The translations under genes were made by a program, and so were the position numbers. Below, in pieces: positions 1 through 7,318 of a stretch of 41,615 nt of DNA (positions are counted from its first letter, which is position 1; every line of letters begins with the position of its first letter). The notes under the pieces were generated by a model, which was not told the DNA's origin, did not search any database, and was given only the letters and a program-made list of their open reading frames with translations. The DNA is from Blastococcus sp. (lineage in GTDB: Bacteria; Actinomycetota; Actinomycetes; Mycobacteriales; Geodermatophilaceae): NCBI GenBank assembly GCA_025465355.1, contig JAODNN010000069.1, forward strand, positions 1 through 41,615, written 5' to 3'.

Positions 1-1
1 C

Positions 2-127
2 TACGCCGGCGAGACGCTCCGGATCGCCGACGACCACCTCGACCTGGACACCTTCATCTTCACCCGCGCCCCGTACGACCCCGAGGCGCCGGTGCCCGGG
101 GGAGTGGACGAGCGCGGCTGGCGCTGA
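2..127 (+). CDS. C-terminal end of an unidentified protein (partial)
   Basis: The window opens inside a reading frame on the plus strand that gives 41 residues before a TGA at 125-127. The tail is acidic and ends with GGVDERGWR. Third-position GC is very high, as in neighbouring genes, so this looks like true coding sequence. Too little is left to assign a family. The next gene faces it on the opposite strand with a gap of about 40 nt. Confidence 0.55.
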   Translation, partial: YAGETLRIADDHLDLDTFIFTRAPYDPEAPVPGGVDERGWR

Positions 128-167
128 CCGCCTCCGTCCGGTCCCCTCTCCGTCCCGGAGACGGGCC

Positions 168-686
168 TCAGCCCTGGTCGAAGGCGTCAAGCGTCGTCGT
201 GACCACCGCCGCGTACACCACGTGCGGCAGCAGGTCGCTGATCCAGTCGGCCACCGTCCAGCTCCGCGGGTCGGTGACGCCGAGGACCGTCATGGGCCCG
301 TTCGTCGCGACGAGGACGGCGGCGGTGGTCAGTGCCGTCCCGGCCAGAGGGCGCATCCGAAGGCCCCAGGCCCGGGACAGCCCCGCGAGCGTGCCGATTC
401 CGACGCCGGCGGCCAGCCCCGTCAGCGCCCCCAGCCCCTGCACCCGGTTGTGCCGGGTCGTCCCCTCTCCGGGGATCCGGACGCCCGTCCGCTCCGCCAG
501 CTTCGTCACGGTGTCCTCGGGGGTGGAACTCGCCGGACGCCCCCGAACGGTCATGTCCAGATAGGTCACCGCGTCCAGCGCCGTCGTCGCCGCTGCTCCG
601 GCGGCGGCTCCCCGGAGCGCCCAGCCGGCCGTCCCGATCCGGCGCCGTCGCCTGCCCACGGTGCCGAGCGGGGTCCTCGTCGTCAT
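168..686 (-). CDS. small membrane protein, function unknown
   Basis: About 172 residues if started at the ATG at 684-686, which gives MTTRTPLGTVGRRRRR. An in-frame ATG at 722 would add 12 residues; neither start has a convincing ribosome-binding site. The protein begins with an Arg-rich cytoplasmic segment, followed by Ala/Gly-rich hydrophobic stretches near residues 18-35, 85-105 and 115-135, and a last one near the C-terminus (HVVYAAVVTTTL). That pattern suggests three or four membrane segments. I do not recognise a named family. It lies downstream of the Lrp-type regulator on the same strand and could be co-transcribed with it. Inference: inner-membrane protein of unknown role. Confidence 0.6.
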   Translation of the reverse strand: MTTRTPLGTVGRRRRRIGTAGWALRGAAAGAAATTALDAVTYLDMTVRGRPASSTPEDTVTKLAERTGVRIPGEGTTRHNRVQGLGALTGLAAGVGIGTLAGLSRAWGLRMRPLAGTALTTAAVLVATNGPMTVLGVTDPRSWTVADWISDLLPHVVYAAVVTTTLDAFDQG

Positions 687-736
687 GGCAGCGCGATACC
701 CCGATCGGGAAGCGGGATGCATGAGGGCGGCCGAGG

Positions 737-1231
737 TCAGCGAGGGGGGTCCTCGCCGGCGGCGCGCTCCAGCAACGGGCCGAGGCGGTGCTCGACGAAG
801 CGGCGCAGGGCCAGCGCGGTGTCCGTGCGCTGCACGCCCGGAATGGCCAGCACCTGCTCGGTGATCCGCCAGAGGTCGTCGGCGTCCCTGGCCGCAACCT
901 CCACGAGCAGGTCCGCGACACCCGAGAGGCCGGTCACCTCGAGCACCTCGGGGATGTGCGCGAGCGCGTCGCTGACGTCGGCGAGGCTGCGCTGGACCAC
1001 CTGGACGGTGACGTAGGCGGTCAGCCGGTAACCGAGGGCCTCCGGCCGCACCCGTCGGTCCAGCGGGGCGAGGACACCGCCGCTCTCCAGTCGGGCCAGC
1101 CGCGCCTGGACGGTGTTGCGCGCCAGTCCGAGCCGCTGGGAGAGCGCCATCGCGCTCGCGCGCGGATCCTCGGTCAACGCCAGCAGGAGACGCGCGTCGG
1201 TGGCATCGAGTCGATCCGGGGAACCGGGCAC
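737..1231 (-). CDS. Lrp/AsnC-family transcriptional regulator of the bkd operon (BkdR-like)
   Basis: A 164-residue protein, the usual size for Lrp/AsnC regulators. The N-terminal winged HTH covers about residues 5-65, with the typical LDATDARLLLAL opening and LGLARNTVQARLARLE recognition region. The C-terminal RAM ligand-binding domain covers about residues 70-150 and includes VTGLSGVADLLVEV. The start is the GTG at 1229-1231. The frame stays open far upstream but has no family sequence there, and an ATG just upstream is out of frame. No Shine-Dalgarno sequence is visible, so the message may have a very short leader. The gene is divergent from the 2-oxoacid dehydrogenase genes, the arrangement seen for bkdR. 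Such regulators usually sense amino acids, so it probably controls the operon in response to branched-chain amino acids (inference). Confidence 0.85.
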   Translation of the reverse strand: MPGSPDRLDATDARLLLALTEDPRASAMALSQRLGLARNTVQARLARLESGGVLAPLDRRVRPEALGYRLTAYVTVQVVQRSLADVSDALAHIPEVLEVTGLSGVADLLVEVAARDADDLWRITEQVLAIPGVQRTDTALALRRFVEHRLGPLLERAAGEDPPR

Positions 1232-1232
1232 G

Positions 1233-1305
1233 TTGCGCAGTCTGACATGCGTGGACGTCCTAGTACTGAACTTCCTGCGCAATCCTTTCGAGGGAGCTTG
1301 CGCAG
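1233..1305. promoter_or_regulatory. three-copy TTGCGCAG operator between Lrp regulator and bkd operon
   Basis: The octamer TTGCGCAG occurs at 1233-1240 and 1298-1305, and its exact reverse complement CTGCGCAA at 1275-1282. The starts are 42 and 23 nt apart, close to whole helical turns. The first copy abuts the regulator's GTG start, and the last overlaps a possible TTGCGC -35 of the operon. Multiple phased half-sites are typical of Lrp/AsnC octamers. Assignment as an operator is inference. Confidence 0.55.
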
Positions 1306-1450
1306 ATCGGTTCCGGGGTGATGTTCTCCCTTCACCGGGATGACGTGCCAGGATGTGTGAGTGGCGCCACACCCCGGTGCCACGAAACGTCCACCACCGC
1401 ACGGTGACCGGTGACCCCGGGCCGGGGCGGCAGACGGCGAGGAGAGCCCC

Positions 1451-2590
1451 GTGACGGCGTTGCATCAGGCCACCGAGGTGGTCGATCCCGTACCAGGGGC
1501 ATCCGCGCCCCACCTCCCGCAGCAACCCGACCTGATCCAGCTGCTGACGCCGGAGGGTGAGCGGGTCGGGCACCCTGACTACCCGCTCGACCTCTCCGAC
1601 GACGAGCTGCGGGCGCTCTACCGCGATCTGGCCCTCATCCGGCGCTGGGACGTCGAGGCGACCGCGCTGCAGCGCCAGGGCGAGCTCGGCATCTGGGCCT
1701 CGCTGCTCGGTCAGGAGGCCGCACAGATCGGCGCCGGCCGCGCGATGCGGCCCGGCGACATGGCCTTCCCCACCTACCGTGAGCACGGCGTCGCCTGGGC
1801 GCGCGGGGTCGATCCGCTGCAGGTCATGAGCCTGTTCCGCGGCGTGGACAACGGCGGCTGGGACCCTGCGAAGCTGGGCTTCAACCTCTACACGATCGTC
1901 ATCGGTTCCCAGTGCCTGCACGCCACGGGCTATGCGATGGGCATGCAGCGCGACGGCGCGGAGAACGCGGTGCTGGCGTTCCTGGGCGACGGCGCGACCA
2001 GTCAGGGCGAGGTCAACGAGGCGATGATCTTCGCCGCCAGCTTCGCCGCCCCGGTGGTCTTCTTCTGCCAGAACAACCAGTACGCGATCAGCGTGCCGCT
2101 CGAGCGCCAGTCCCGCGTGCCGCTCTACCAGCGCGCCGCGGGGTTCGGCTTCCCCGGCGTCCGGGTCGACGGCAACGACGTCCTGGCCGTCCTTGCGGTC
2201 ACACGGGCTGCGCTCGCCGCCGCGCGCGAGGGGCAGGGCCCGACGTTCATCGAGGCGTTCACCTACCGGATGGGCGCGCACACCACCTCCGACGACCCCA
2301 CCCGCTACCGCTTGGCCAGCGAGCTGGAGGAGTGGAAGCTGCGCGACCCGATCGCCCGGGTGAAGGCCTACCTCGCGCGCAGCGGGATCGCCGACCACGC
2401 GTTCTTCGACTCGGTCGACGCCGAGGGCGACGAACTGGCCGCCCGCATCCGTACGGGCACCCTCGACATGCCGGACCCGGCGCCCACCGAGATGTTCGAC
2501 CACGTCTTCGCCGAGCAGACCCCCGAGCTGGCCGCGCAGCGCGCCCAGTTCGTGAAGTACCGCGCGTCGTTCGAGGGGGGCGGGCACTGA
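1451..2590 (+). CDS. bkdA: branched-chain 2-oxoacid dehydrogenase E1 subunit alpha
   Basis: A 379-residue thiamine-diphosphate enzyme subunit that, with E1 beta, decarboxylates a 2-oxoacid and reductively acylates the lipoyl group of E2. The ThDP/Mg motif starts at GDG (residues 179-181), runs through GATSQGEVNEAM and ends in QNNQYAIS. A C-terminal YRMGAHTTSDDPTRYR block is typical of E1 alpha. The start is a GTG at 1451 preceded by GGCGAGGAGAG. Length is normal for the family. A pyruvate dehydrogenase E1 alpha of the same fold cannot be excluded. The divergent Lrp-type regulator and the three-gene E1a-E1b-E2 order without E3 favour the branched-chain complex, which feeds branched acyl-CoA into catabolism and fatty-acid synthesis. 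Confidence 0.85.
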   Translation: MTALHQATEVVDPVPGASAPHLPQQPDLIQLLTPEGERVGHPDYPLDLSDDELRALYRDLALIRRWDVEATALQRQGELGIWASLLGQEAAQIGAGRAMRPGDMAFPTYREHGVAWARGVDPLQVMSLFRGVDNGGWDPAKLGFNLYTIVIGSQCLHATGYAMGMQRDGAENAVLAFLGDGATSQGEVNEAMIFAASFAAPVVFFCQNNQYAISVPLERQSRVPLYQRAAGFGFPGVRVDGNDVLAVLAVTRAALAAAREGQGPTFIEAFTYRMGAHTTSDDPTRYRLASELEEWKLRDPIARVKAYLARSGIADHAFFDSVDAEGDELAARIRTGTLDMPDPAPTEMFDHVFAEQTPELAAQRAQFVKYRASFEGGGH

Positions 2591-2613
2591 TGGGCGCCGC
2601 GAGCACGACGCCC

Positions 2614-2675
2614 GAGCGAGCATCGCTCCAGGCTGGGGGCACCTCCCGCTTGCGGGGGACAGCGACCGAGGAGCG
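2614..2675. repeat. nested palindromic intergenic element in the bkdA-bkdB gap
   Basis: The 106-nt gap between two otherwise tightly organised genes is filled with inverted repeats. GAGCG/CGCTC lies at 2614-2618 and 2624-2628. CGCTCC/GGAGCG (2624-2629, 2670-2675) encloses GCTG/CAGC (2632-2635, 2660-2663), which encloses CCCGC-TT-GCGGG (2645-2656). It looks like a REP/PIU-type dispersed palindrome. There is only one copy here, so repetitiveness is inferred. It may form mRNA structure between the E1 genes. Confidence 0.5.
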
Positions 2676-2696
2676 GAACGAGGGGGGAGTCGAGCG

Positions 2697-3677
2697 ATGA
2701 GCACCGACACGCTCACGATCGGCAAGGCGCTGAACCTCGGTCTGCGCCGGGCGATGGAGGACGACGCGAAGGTCGTGCTCATGGGTGAGGACATCGGCAG
2801 GCTCGGCGGCGTCTTCCGGATCACCGACGGGCTGCAGAAGGATTTCGGGGAGGACCGCGTCGTCGACACCCCGCTCGCCGAGGCCGGCATCCTCGGCACC
2901 GCCGTGGGGCTCGCCATGCGCGGCTACCGGCCGGTCTGCGAGATCCAGTTCGACGGGTTCGTCTTCCCCGCCTACAACCAGATCGTCACCCAGGTCGCCA
3001 AGATCCACGCCCGCTCCAAGGGCAGGCTGACGATGCCGATCGTCATCCGCATCCCGTTCGGCGGCGGCATCGGTGCGGTCGAGCACCACAGCGAGAGCCC
3101 CGAGGCCTACTTCGCGCACACCGCCGGGCTCAAGGTGGTCGCGGTCAGCAACCCGGTCGACGCCTACTGGGGCATCCAGCAGGCCATCGCCCACCCCGAC
3201 CCGATCGTCTTCCTGGAGCCCAAGCGCCGGTACTGGGAGAAGGCGCCGGTCGACACCGACGCCGTCCCCGACCCGCTGTTCGCCTCCCGCGTCGTCCGGG
3301 GTGGCGACGACGTCACCGTGCTGGCCTACGGCCCGATGGTGAAAACCGCGCTGCAGGCAGCCGAGGCGGCGGCCGAGGAGGGCCGCTCGCTCGAGGTGAT
3401 CGACCTGCGCACGGTTTCCCCGCTCGATCTCGACCCGGTGTTCGAGTCCGTCCGCCGGACCGGCCGCTGCGTCGTCGTCCACGAGGCGCCGGTGACCCTC
3501 GGCCTCGGCGCGGAGATCGCCGCCCGGGTGACCGAGACGTGCTTCCACTCGCTCGAGGCGCCGGTGCTGCGGGTCGGCGGGTACGACACCCCCTACCCGC
3601 CGTCCAAGTTGGAGGAGGAGTACCTCCCCGACCTGGACCGGGTGCTCGACGCCGTCGACCGCTCGATGGGCTTCTGA
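2697..3677 (+). CDS. bkdB: branched-chain 2-oxoacid dehydrogenase E1 subunit beta
   Basis: A 326-residue E1 beta subunit, full family length. The N-terminal pyrimidine-binding domain (about residues 1-180) contains VLMGEDIGRLGGVFRIT, with the glutamate that activates ThDP, then DTPLAEAGILGTAVGLA and IPFGGGIGAVEHHSES. The C-terminal transketolase domain (about 200-320) contains VLAYGPMVKTALQAAE and VIDLRTVSPLD. The ATG is preceded by a GGGGGGAG ribosome-binding site that lies just beyond the palindromic intergenic element. It forms the alpha2beta2 E1 with the upstream gene. The stop is 2 nt from the E2 start, so the two are probably translationally coupled. Confidence 0.88.
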   Translation: MSTDTLTIGKALNLGLRRAMEDDAKVVLMGEDIGRLGGVFRITDGLQKDFGEDRVVDTPLAEAGILGTAVGLAMRGYRPVCEIQFDGFVFPAYNQIVTQVAKIHARSKGRLTMPIVIRIPFGGGIGAVEHHSESPEAYFAHTAGLKVVAVSNPVDAYWGIQQAIAHPDPIVFLEPKRRYWEKAPVDTDAVPDPLFASRVVRGGDDVTVLAYGPMVKTALQAAEAAAEEGRSLEVIDLRTVSPLDLDPVFESVRRTGRCVVVHEAPVTLGLGAEIAARVTETCFHSLEAPVLRVGGYDTPYPPSKLEEEYLPDLDRVLDAVDRSMGF

Positions 3678-3679
3678 GC

Positions 3680-5179
3680 ATGGTGACCAGGCAGTTCAAG
3701 CTGCCCGACGTCGGCGAAGGCCTCACCGAGGGCGAGATCCTGCAGTGGCTGGTCGCCGTCGGTGACACGGTCACGGTCAACCAGCCGCTGTGCGAGGTGG
3801 AGACGGCCAAGGCCGCCGTCGAACTGCCGTCGCCCTATGCCGGCACGGTCACGGAGCTGCTGTTCGACGCCGGCACGATGGTCGACGTCGGGATGCCGAT
3901 CATCTCCATCGATGTCGGTGGCGAGAGTGCCCCCGCGGCACCCGAGCCGGCGGCCGGCGGCGCCGACGAGCCCGCCGCCGGGCTGATCGGCGGCCCCGCC
4001 CCGGGTGGCCGCACCTCGGTGCTGGTCGGCTACGGGCCCCGGACGACGGAGGCGCGCCGTCGCCCCCGCCGCACGGACGCCGCCACGACCGCCGGGGCTC
4101 CCGTGCCGGTTGCCGTGCCCGCACCGGCCGGGCACCCCCCTCTGCTCGCCACCGCTCCTGACGCCGACACCAAGCCGGTCCGCCACGGAGGCCTGGAGGT
4201 CGGCCGGCAGGCGGAGGCGCACGCCGTCTACGGCGAGGCCGCCCCGTCGCGCATCGCCGAGCACGGGCACCGCCGGCCGCGGCCGCTGGCCAAGCCCCCG
4301 GTGCGCAAGTACGCGAAGGACCAGGGCGTGGACCTGAGCACCGTCACCGGCAGCGGCAACGGTGGGGTCATCACCCGCGCGGACGTCGACGCCGCGGTAT
4401 CCCGCGCCGGTGCCTCCGGCGGAACCGTCCTGCCGGGGGGCTTCGACACCGAAAGCCCCCTGTGGGAGGGGCGCGAGCAGCGGATCCCGATCAAGGGCGT
4501 CCGCAAGCACACGGCCGCCGCGATGGTCGCGAGCGCCTTCACGGCCCCGCACGTCACGGAGTTCCTGACCGTCGACGTCACGCGGACGATGAAGCTGCGG
4601 GCCAGGCTCGCCGCCCGGCCGGAGCTGGCGGGCGTCCGGGTCAGCCCGCTGCTGATGGTCGCCAAGGCCGTCCTGCTCGCCGTCGGCCGGCACCCCATGG
4701 TCAACAGCTCCTGGGACGAGGCAGCTCAGGAGATCGTGGTCAAGGATTACGTCAACCTCGGCATCGCCGCGGCGACGCCCCGCGGTCTCGTCGTCCCCAA
4801 CATCAAGGACGCCGGCCGCATGTCCCTCACCGAACTGGCGGGCGCCCTGTCCGAGCTGACCGCCACCGCCCGGGAGGGGAAGACGGCGCCGGCCGACATG
4901 TCGGGCGGCACGATCACCATCACCAACGTCGGGGTCTTCGGCGTCGACACGGGCACACCGATCCTCAACCCCGGGGAGTCGGCGATCCTGGCGTTCGGCG
5001 CCGTCCGCGAGATGCCGTGGGTGCGCGGCGGCGGGAAGAAGAAGCGCGTCGTACCGCGGCAGGTCACCCAGCTGGCGCTGTCCTTCGACCACCGGATCAT
5101 CGACGGGGAGCTGGGTTCGCGCTTCCTTGCCGACGTCGGCGCGCTGCTGTCGGACCCGGGGACGGCGCTGGCGTTCTGA
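3680..5179 (+). CDS. bkdC: dihydrolipoamide acyltransferase E2 of the branched-chain 2-oxoacid dehydrogenase complex
   Basis: A 499-residue E2 that transfers the acyl group from lipoyl to CoA. It has one lipoyl domain (residues 1-78) with the lipoylated lysine K44 in ETAKAAVELP. An Ala/Pro/Arg-rich linker follows, then a peripheral-subunit-binding domain (about 200-240; PPVRKYAKDQGVDLSTVTGSG). The catalytic domain (about 265-499) ends with SFDHRIIDGE, with H471 and D475 as active-site residues. The ATG at 3680 was chosen because it starts the lipoyl domain cleanly (MVTRQFKLPDVGEG); the frame is open upstream but overlaps bkdB there. No E3 (dihydrolipoamide dehydrogenase) gene is adjacent, so the complex must use one encoded elsewhere. 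Confidence 0.88.
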   Translation: MVTRQFKLPDVGEGLTEGEILQWLVAVGDTVTVNQPLCEVETAKAAVELPSPYAGTVTELLFDAGTMVDVGMPIISIDVGGESAPAAPEPAAGGADEPAAGLIGGPAPGGRTSVLVGYGPRTTEARRRPRRTDAATTAGAPVPVAVPAPAGHPPLLATAPDADTKPVRHGGLEVGRQAEAHAVYGEAAPSRIAEHGHRRPRPLAKPPVRKYAKDQGVDLSTVTGSGNGGVITRADVDAAVSRAGASGGTVLPGGFDTESPLWEGREQRIPIKGVRKHTAAAMVASAFTAPHVTEFLTVDVTRTMKLRARLAARPELAGVRVSPLLMVAKAVLLAVGRHPMVNSSWDEAAQEIVVKDYVNLGIAAATPRGLVVPNIKDAGRMSLTELAGALSELTATAREGKTAPADMSGGTITITNVGVFGVDTGTPILNPGESAILAFGAVREMPWVRGGGKKKRVVPRQVTQLALSFDHRIIDGELGSRFLADVGALLSDPGTALAF

Positions 5180-5180
5180 C

Positions 5181-6347
5181 ATGACCGACCTCGACCGGCT
5201 GCTCGACTTCGCCGAGCGTTCCCGGGTTCCCGGTGGGTTCGGCTACCTCGGGGACGACGGCCGGGTGCTGCCCGACCGGCCGGTGGAGACCTGGATCGTC
5301 GCTCGGATGACGCACGTCTTCGGGCTGGCACGCCTGCTCGGCCGGCCGGGAGCGGACGAACTGGTCCGGCACGGCGTGGTCGCCCTCACCGAGGGCCCGT
5401 TGCGCGACGCGGAGGACGGCGGCTGGCGGGCGAGCACGGACGACGACACGAAGGCGGCCTACCCGCATGCGTTCGTGATGCTCGCCGGCTCGACCGCCGT
5501 CACCGCCGGCGTCCGAGGAGGCGCCGAGCTGCTCGAGGCGGCGATCGGCGTCTGGCAGGACCGGTTCTGGGACGACGACGCCGGAATGGCCGTCGAGCAG
5601 TGGGACCGCACGTGGAGCCGGCTCGACGACTACCGCGGGATCAACGCCAACATGCACGGCGTCGAGGCGTCGCTGGCCGCGGCCGATGCACTGGCCGGCA
5701 CCGATCCGGTGACCACCGAGCGGCTCCGGCAGCAGGCCTCGCGTACGGCCGACCGCGCGATGGGGTGGGCGCGGGAGCGCGGCTGGCGGTTGCCCGAGCA
5801 CTTCACCTCCGACTGGGTGCCGGACCTCGAGTACAACCGGGAGCAGCCGGCCGACCCGTTCCGCCCGTACGGCGTCACGGTCGGCCACCTGTTCGAGTGG
5901 GCCCGCCTCGCGATGCACGTCCAGGTGATCACCCCCGGCCCGCCGGACCGGCTGCGGGACGACGCAGTGGCCCTCTTCGCGGCCGCCGCCGACCGCGGGT
6001 GGGGGGCGGACGGGCACCCCGGCTTTCCGTACACACTCGACTGGGCGGATCGGCCGGTCGTCCCGGCTCGCATGCACTGGGTCCTCTGCGAGGCGATCGC
6101 CGCGGCGCTCGTGCTCGCTCAGGTCACGGGCGAGGCGAGCTACCGGGAACGAGCCGCGGAGTGGCGGGACTACGGCGAGCGGAGCTTTGCCGACCCCGCC
6201 ACAGGGAGCTGGCACCACGAGCTGACCCCCGGCGGCGAGGTCGGTTCCGGCACGTGGGCGGGGCAGCCCGACGCCTATCACCTGGCCCAGATGCTGCTGC
6301 TGGACGGCCGTCCGGTCCGCGGGAGCATGGCGGCTGCGCTGCGCTGA
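5181..6347 (+). CDS. AGE-family (N-acylglucosamine 2-epimerase-like) sugar epimerase/isomerase
   Basis: A 388-residue protein with the (alpha/alpha)6-barrel signature of the AGE superfamily. Histidines sit at the expected places: RMTHVFGLARL near residue 40, TVGHLFEWARLA near 235, and PARMHWVLCEAIAAAL near 295. The C-terminal GSWHHELTPGG block is also typical. Family members interconvert aldose/ketose or 2-epimeric sugars, such as mannose/fructose, sulfoquinovose/sulfofructose or GlcNAc/ManNAc; I cannot choose the substrate from sequence. The ATG lies 1 nt after the E2 stop, so it belongs to the bkd transcript, although no metabolic link to branched-chain catabolism is obvious. A fructose phosphotransferase locus lies just downstream and would fit a fructose-forming isomerase (inference). 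Confidence 0.8.
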   Translation: MTDLDRLLDFAERSRVPGGFGYLGDDGRVLPDRPVETWIVARMTHVFGLARLLGRPGADELVRHGVVALTEGPLRDAEDGGWRASTDDDTKAAYPHAFVMLAGSTAVTAGVRGGAELLEAAIGVWQDRFWDDDAGMAVEQWDRTWSRLDDYRGINANMHGVEASLAAADALAGTDPVTTERLRQQASRTADRAMGWARERGWRLPEHFTSDWVPDLEYNREQPADPFRPYGVTVGHLFEWARLAMHVQVITPGPPDRLRDDAVALFAAAADRGWGADGHPGFPYTLDWADRPVVPARMHWVLCEAIAAALVLAQVTGEASYRERAAEWRDYGERSFADPATGSWHHELTPGGEVGSGTWAGQPDAYHLAQMLLLDGRPVRGSMAAALR

Positions 6348-6422
6348 CCTGCTCGCTCAGGTGTTCGACGACCGGGCCGGGGGTAGGGGGAACCGCGAAT
6401 CCCCCGAGACGAAGGAGGGCCC

Positions 6423-6884
6423 ATGGCCACCGTTCAGGAGTCCGTCGACGTCGACGTCCCCATCAAGGTCGCCTATGACCAGTGGACGCAGTTCGAGTCG
6501 TTCCCCCAGTTCATGGGCGGGGTCGAGCGCATCACGCAGCTCGACGACACCCACACCCACTGGGTCACCAAGATCGACGGTGTGGAGCGCGAGTTCGACG
6601 CCGAGATCACCGAGCAGCACCCGGAGGAGCGCGTCGCCTGGGCCAGCACCACGGGCGAGGCGAAGCACGCCGGGGTGGTCACCTTCCACCGGCTGGACGA
6701 CACCACGACGCGCGTGATGATCCAGATCGAGTGGGAGCCCGAGGGGCTGGTCGAGAAGGCCGGTGCGGCCCTCGGCTTCGACGACCGGCAGGTCAAGGCC
6801 GACGCGAAGAAGTTCAAGGAATTCATCGAGAGCCGCGGCAGCGAGACCGGCGCCTGGCGAGGGGACGTCGAGCGGCCCAGCTGA
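6423..6884 (+). CDS. SRPBCC-family protein (polyketide cyclase/dehydrase-like)
   Basis: A 153-residue START/Bet v1-like helix-grip protein. It begins with ATVQESVDVDVPIKVAYDQW, followed by FPQFMGGVERITQLDD and TGEAKHAGVVTFHRLDD, the standard SRPBCC strand order with a hydrophobic pocket. The C-terminal 30 residues are Lys/Glu-rich helix, and the tail is polar. The ATG is preceded by a strong GAAGGAGGG site. Single-domain proteins of this kind are common in actinobacteria and bind small hydrophobic ligands, but this subgroup has no agreed function. It is 75 nt downstream of the AGE gene and may be in the same transcript or have its own promoter. Confidence 0.8.
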   Translation: MATVQESVDVDVPIKVAYDQWTQFESFPQFMGGVERITQLDDTHTHWVTKIDGVEREFDAEITEQHPEERVAWASTTGEAKHAGVVTFHRLDDTTTRVMIQIEWEPEGLVEKAGAALGFDDRQVKADAKKFKEFIESRGSETGAWRGDVERPS

Positions 6885-6891
6885 GAAAGGA

Positions 6892-6989
6892 CCCCGCTGC
6901 CCCCCACCCCTCGCGCGCTCGGGGCGGGTCCCTGCAGCGGGGCCGCGCAAGACGGCGCCCGCCCCCTTCCGCAGGGGACGGGCGCCGTC
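6892..6989. terminator. two strong hairpins between convergent genes
   Basis: CCCCGCTGC (6892-6900) pairs with GCAGCGGGG (6934-6942). GACGGCGCCCG (6951-6961) pairs perfectly with CGGGCGCCGTC (6979-6989). They lie between the SRPBCC gene and the oppositely oriented ptsH, so they are likely terminators, the second serving both directions. There is no long T-run, as is usual in high-GC actinobacteria. Confidence 0.7.
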
Positions 6990-7007
6990 GTTCGTGAGGA
7001 CCTGGAC

Positions 7008-7268
7008 CTACTCGGCGTCCAGATCCTGGGCGACGAGGCCGGCGATCTGGTCCAGCACAGCCTGGTCGTCACTGGCGACGATGACCTCGGCGCCCTGCTT
7101 GGCGCCGAGCGTCATGATCATCAGGGGTGAGCCGGCATCGATGGCGGCCCCGCCGGGGGTGGCCAGCGTGACCGGGACGCCGGACTTTCCGACTGCCTCG
7201 GCGATGAGGGCCGCAGGACGGGCGTGCAACCCGACCCGGGAGCCGACGGTGACGGTCTGACTGGGCAT
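7008..7268 (-). CDS. ptsH: phosphocarrier protein HPr
   Basis: An 86-residue HPr, the cytoplasmic phosphocarrier that passes phosphate from Enzyme I to EIIA. The active-site histidine is H15 in GLHARPA, in the standard position. A serine at residue 47 (AGSPLMIM) lies near the Ser46 site that is regulatory in Firmicutes, but the flanking sequence differs, so regulation by an HPr kinase is not indicated. The ATG at 7266-7268 has a good GAGGAAGAGG site. The frame is open upstream but overlaps fruA there. It is the last gene of the fruR-fruK-fruA-ptsH unit and ends at the strong hairpin between the convergent genes. Confidence 0.93.
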   Translation of the reverse strand: MPSQTVTVGSRVGLHARPAALIAEAVGKSGVPVTLATPGGAAIDAGSPLMIMTLGAKQGAEVIVASDDQAVLDQIAGLVAQDLDAE

Positions 7269-7318
7269 GAATCCTCTTCCTCGCTGCTCGGGACAGGGCG
7301 TGGGGTGCAGCTTGCCGG

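Noticed and set aside
1232-2917. N-terminal extension of the Lrp/AsnC frame by more than 550 residues
   Set aside because: The extension runs antisense to bkdA and bkdB and contains no family sequence. The regulator alone has a normal length from the GTG at 1231.
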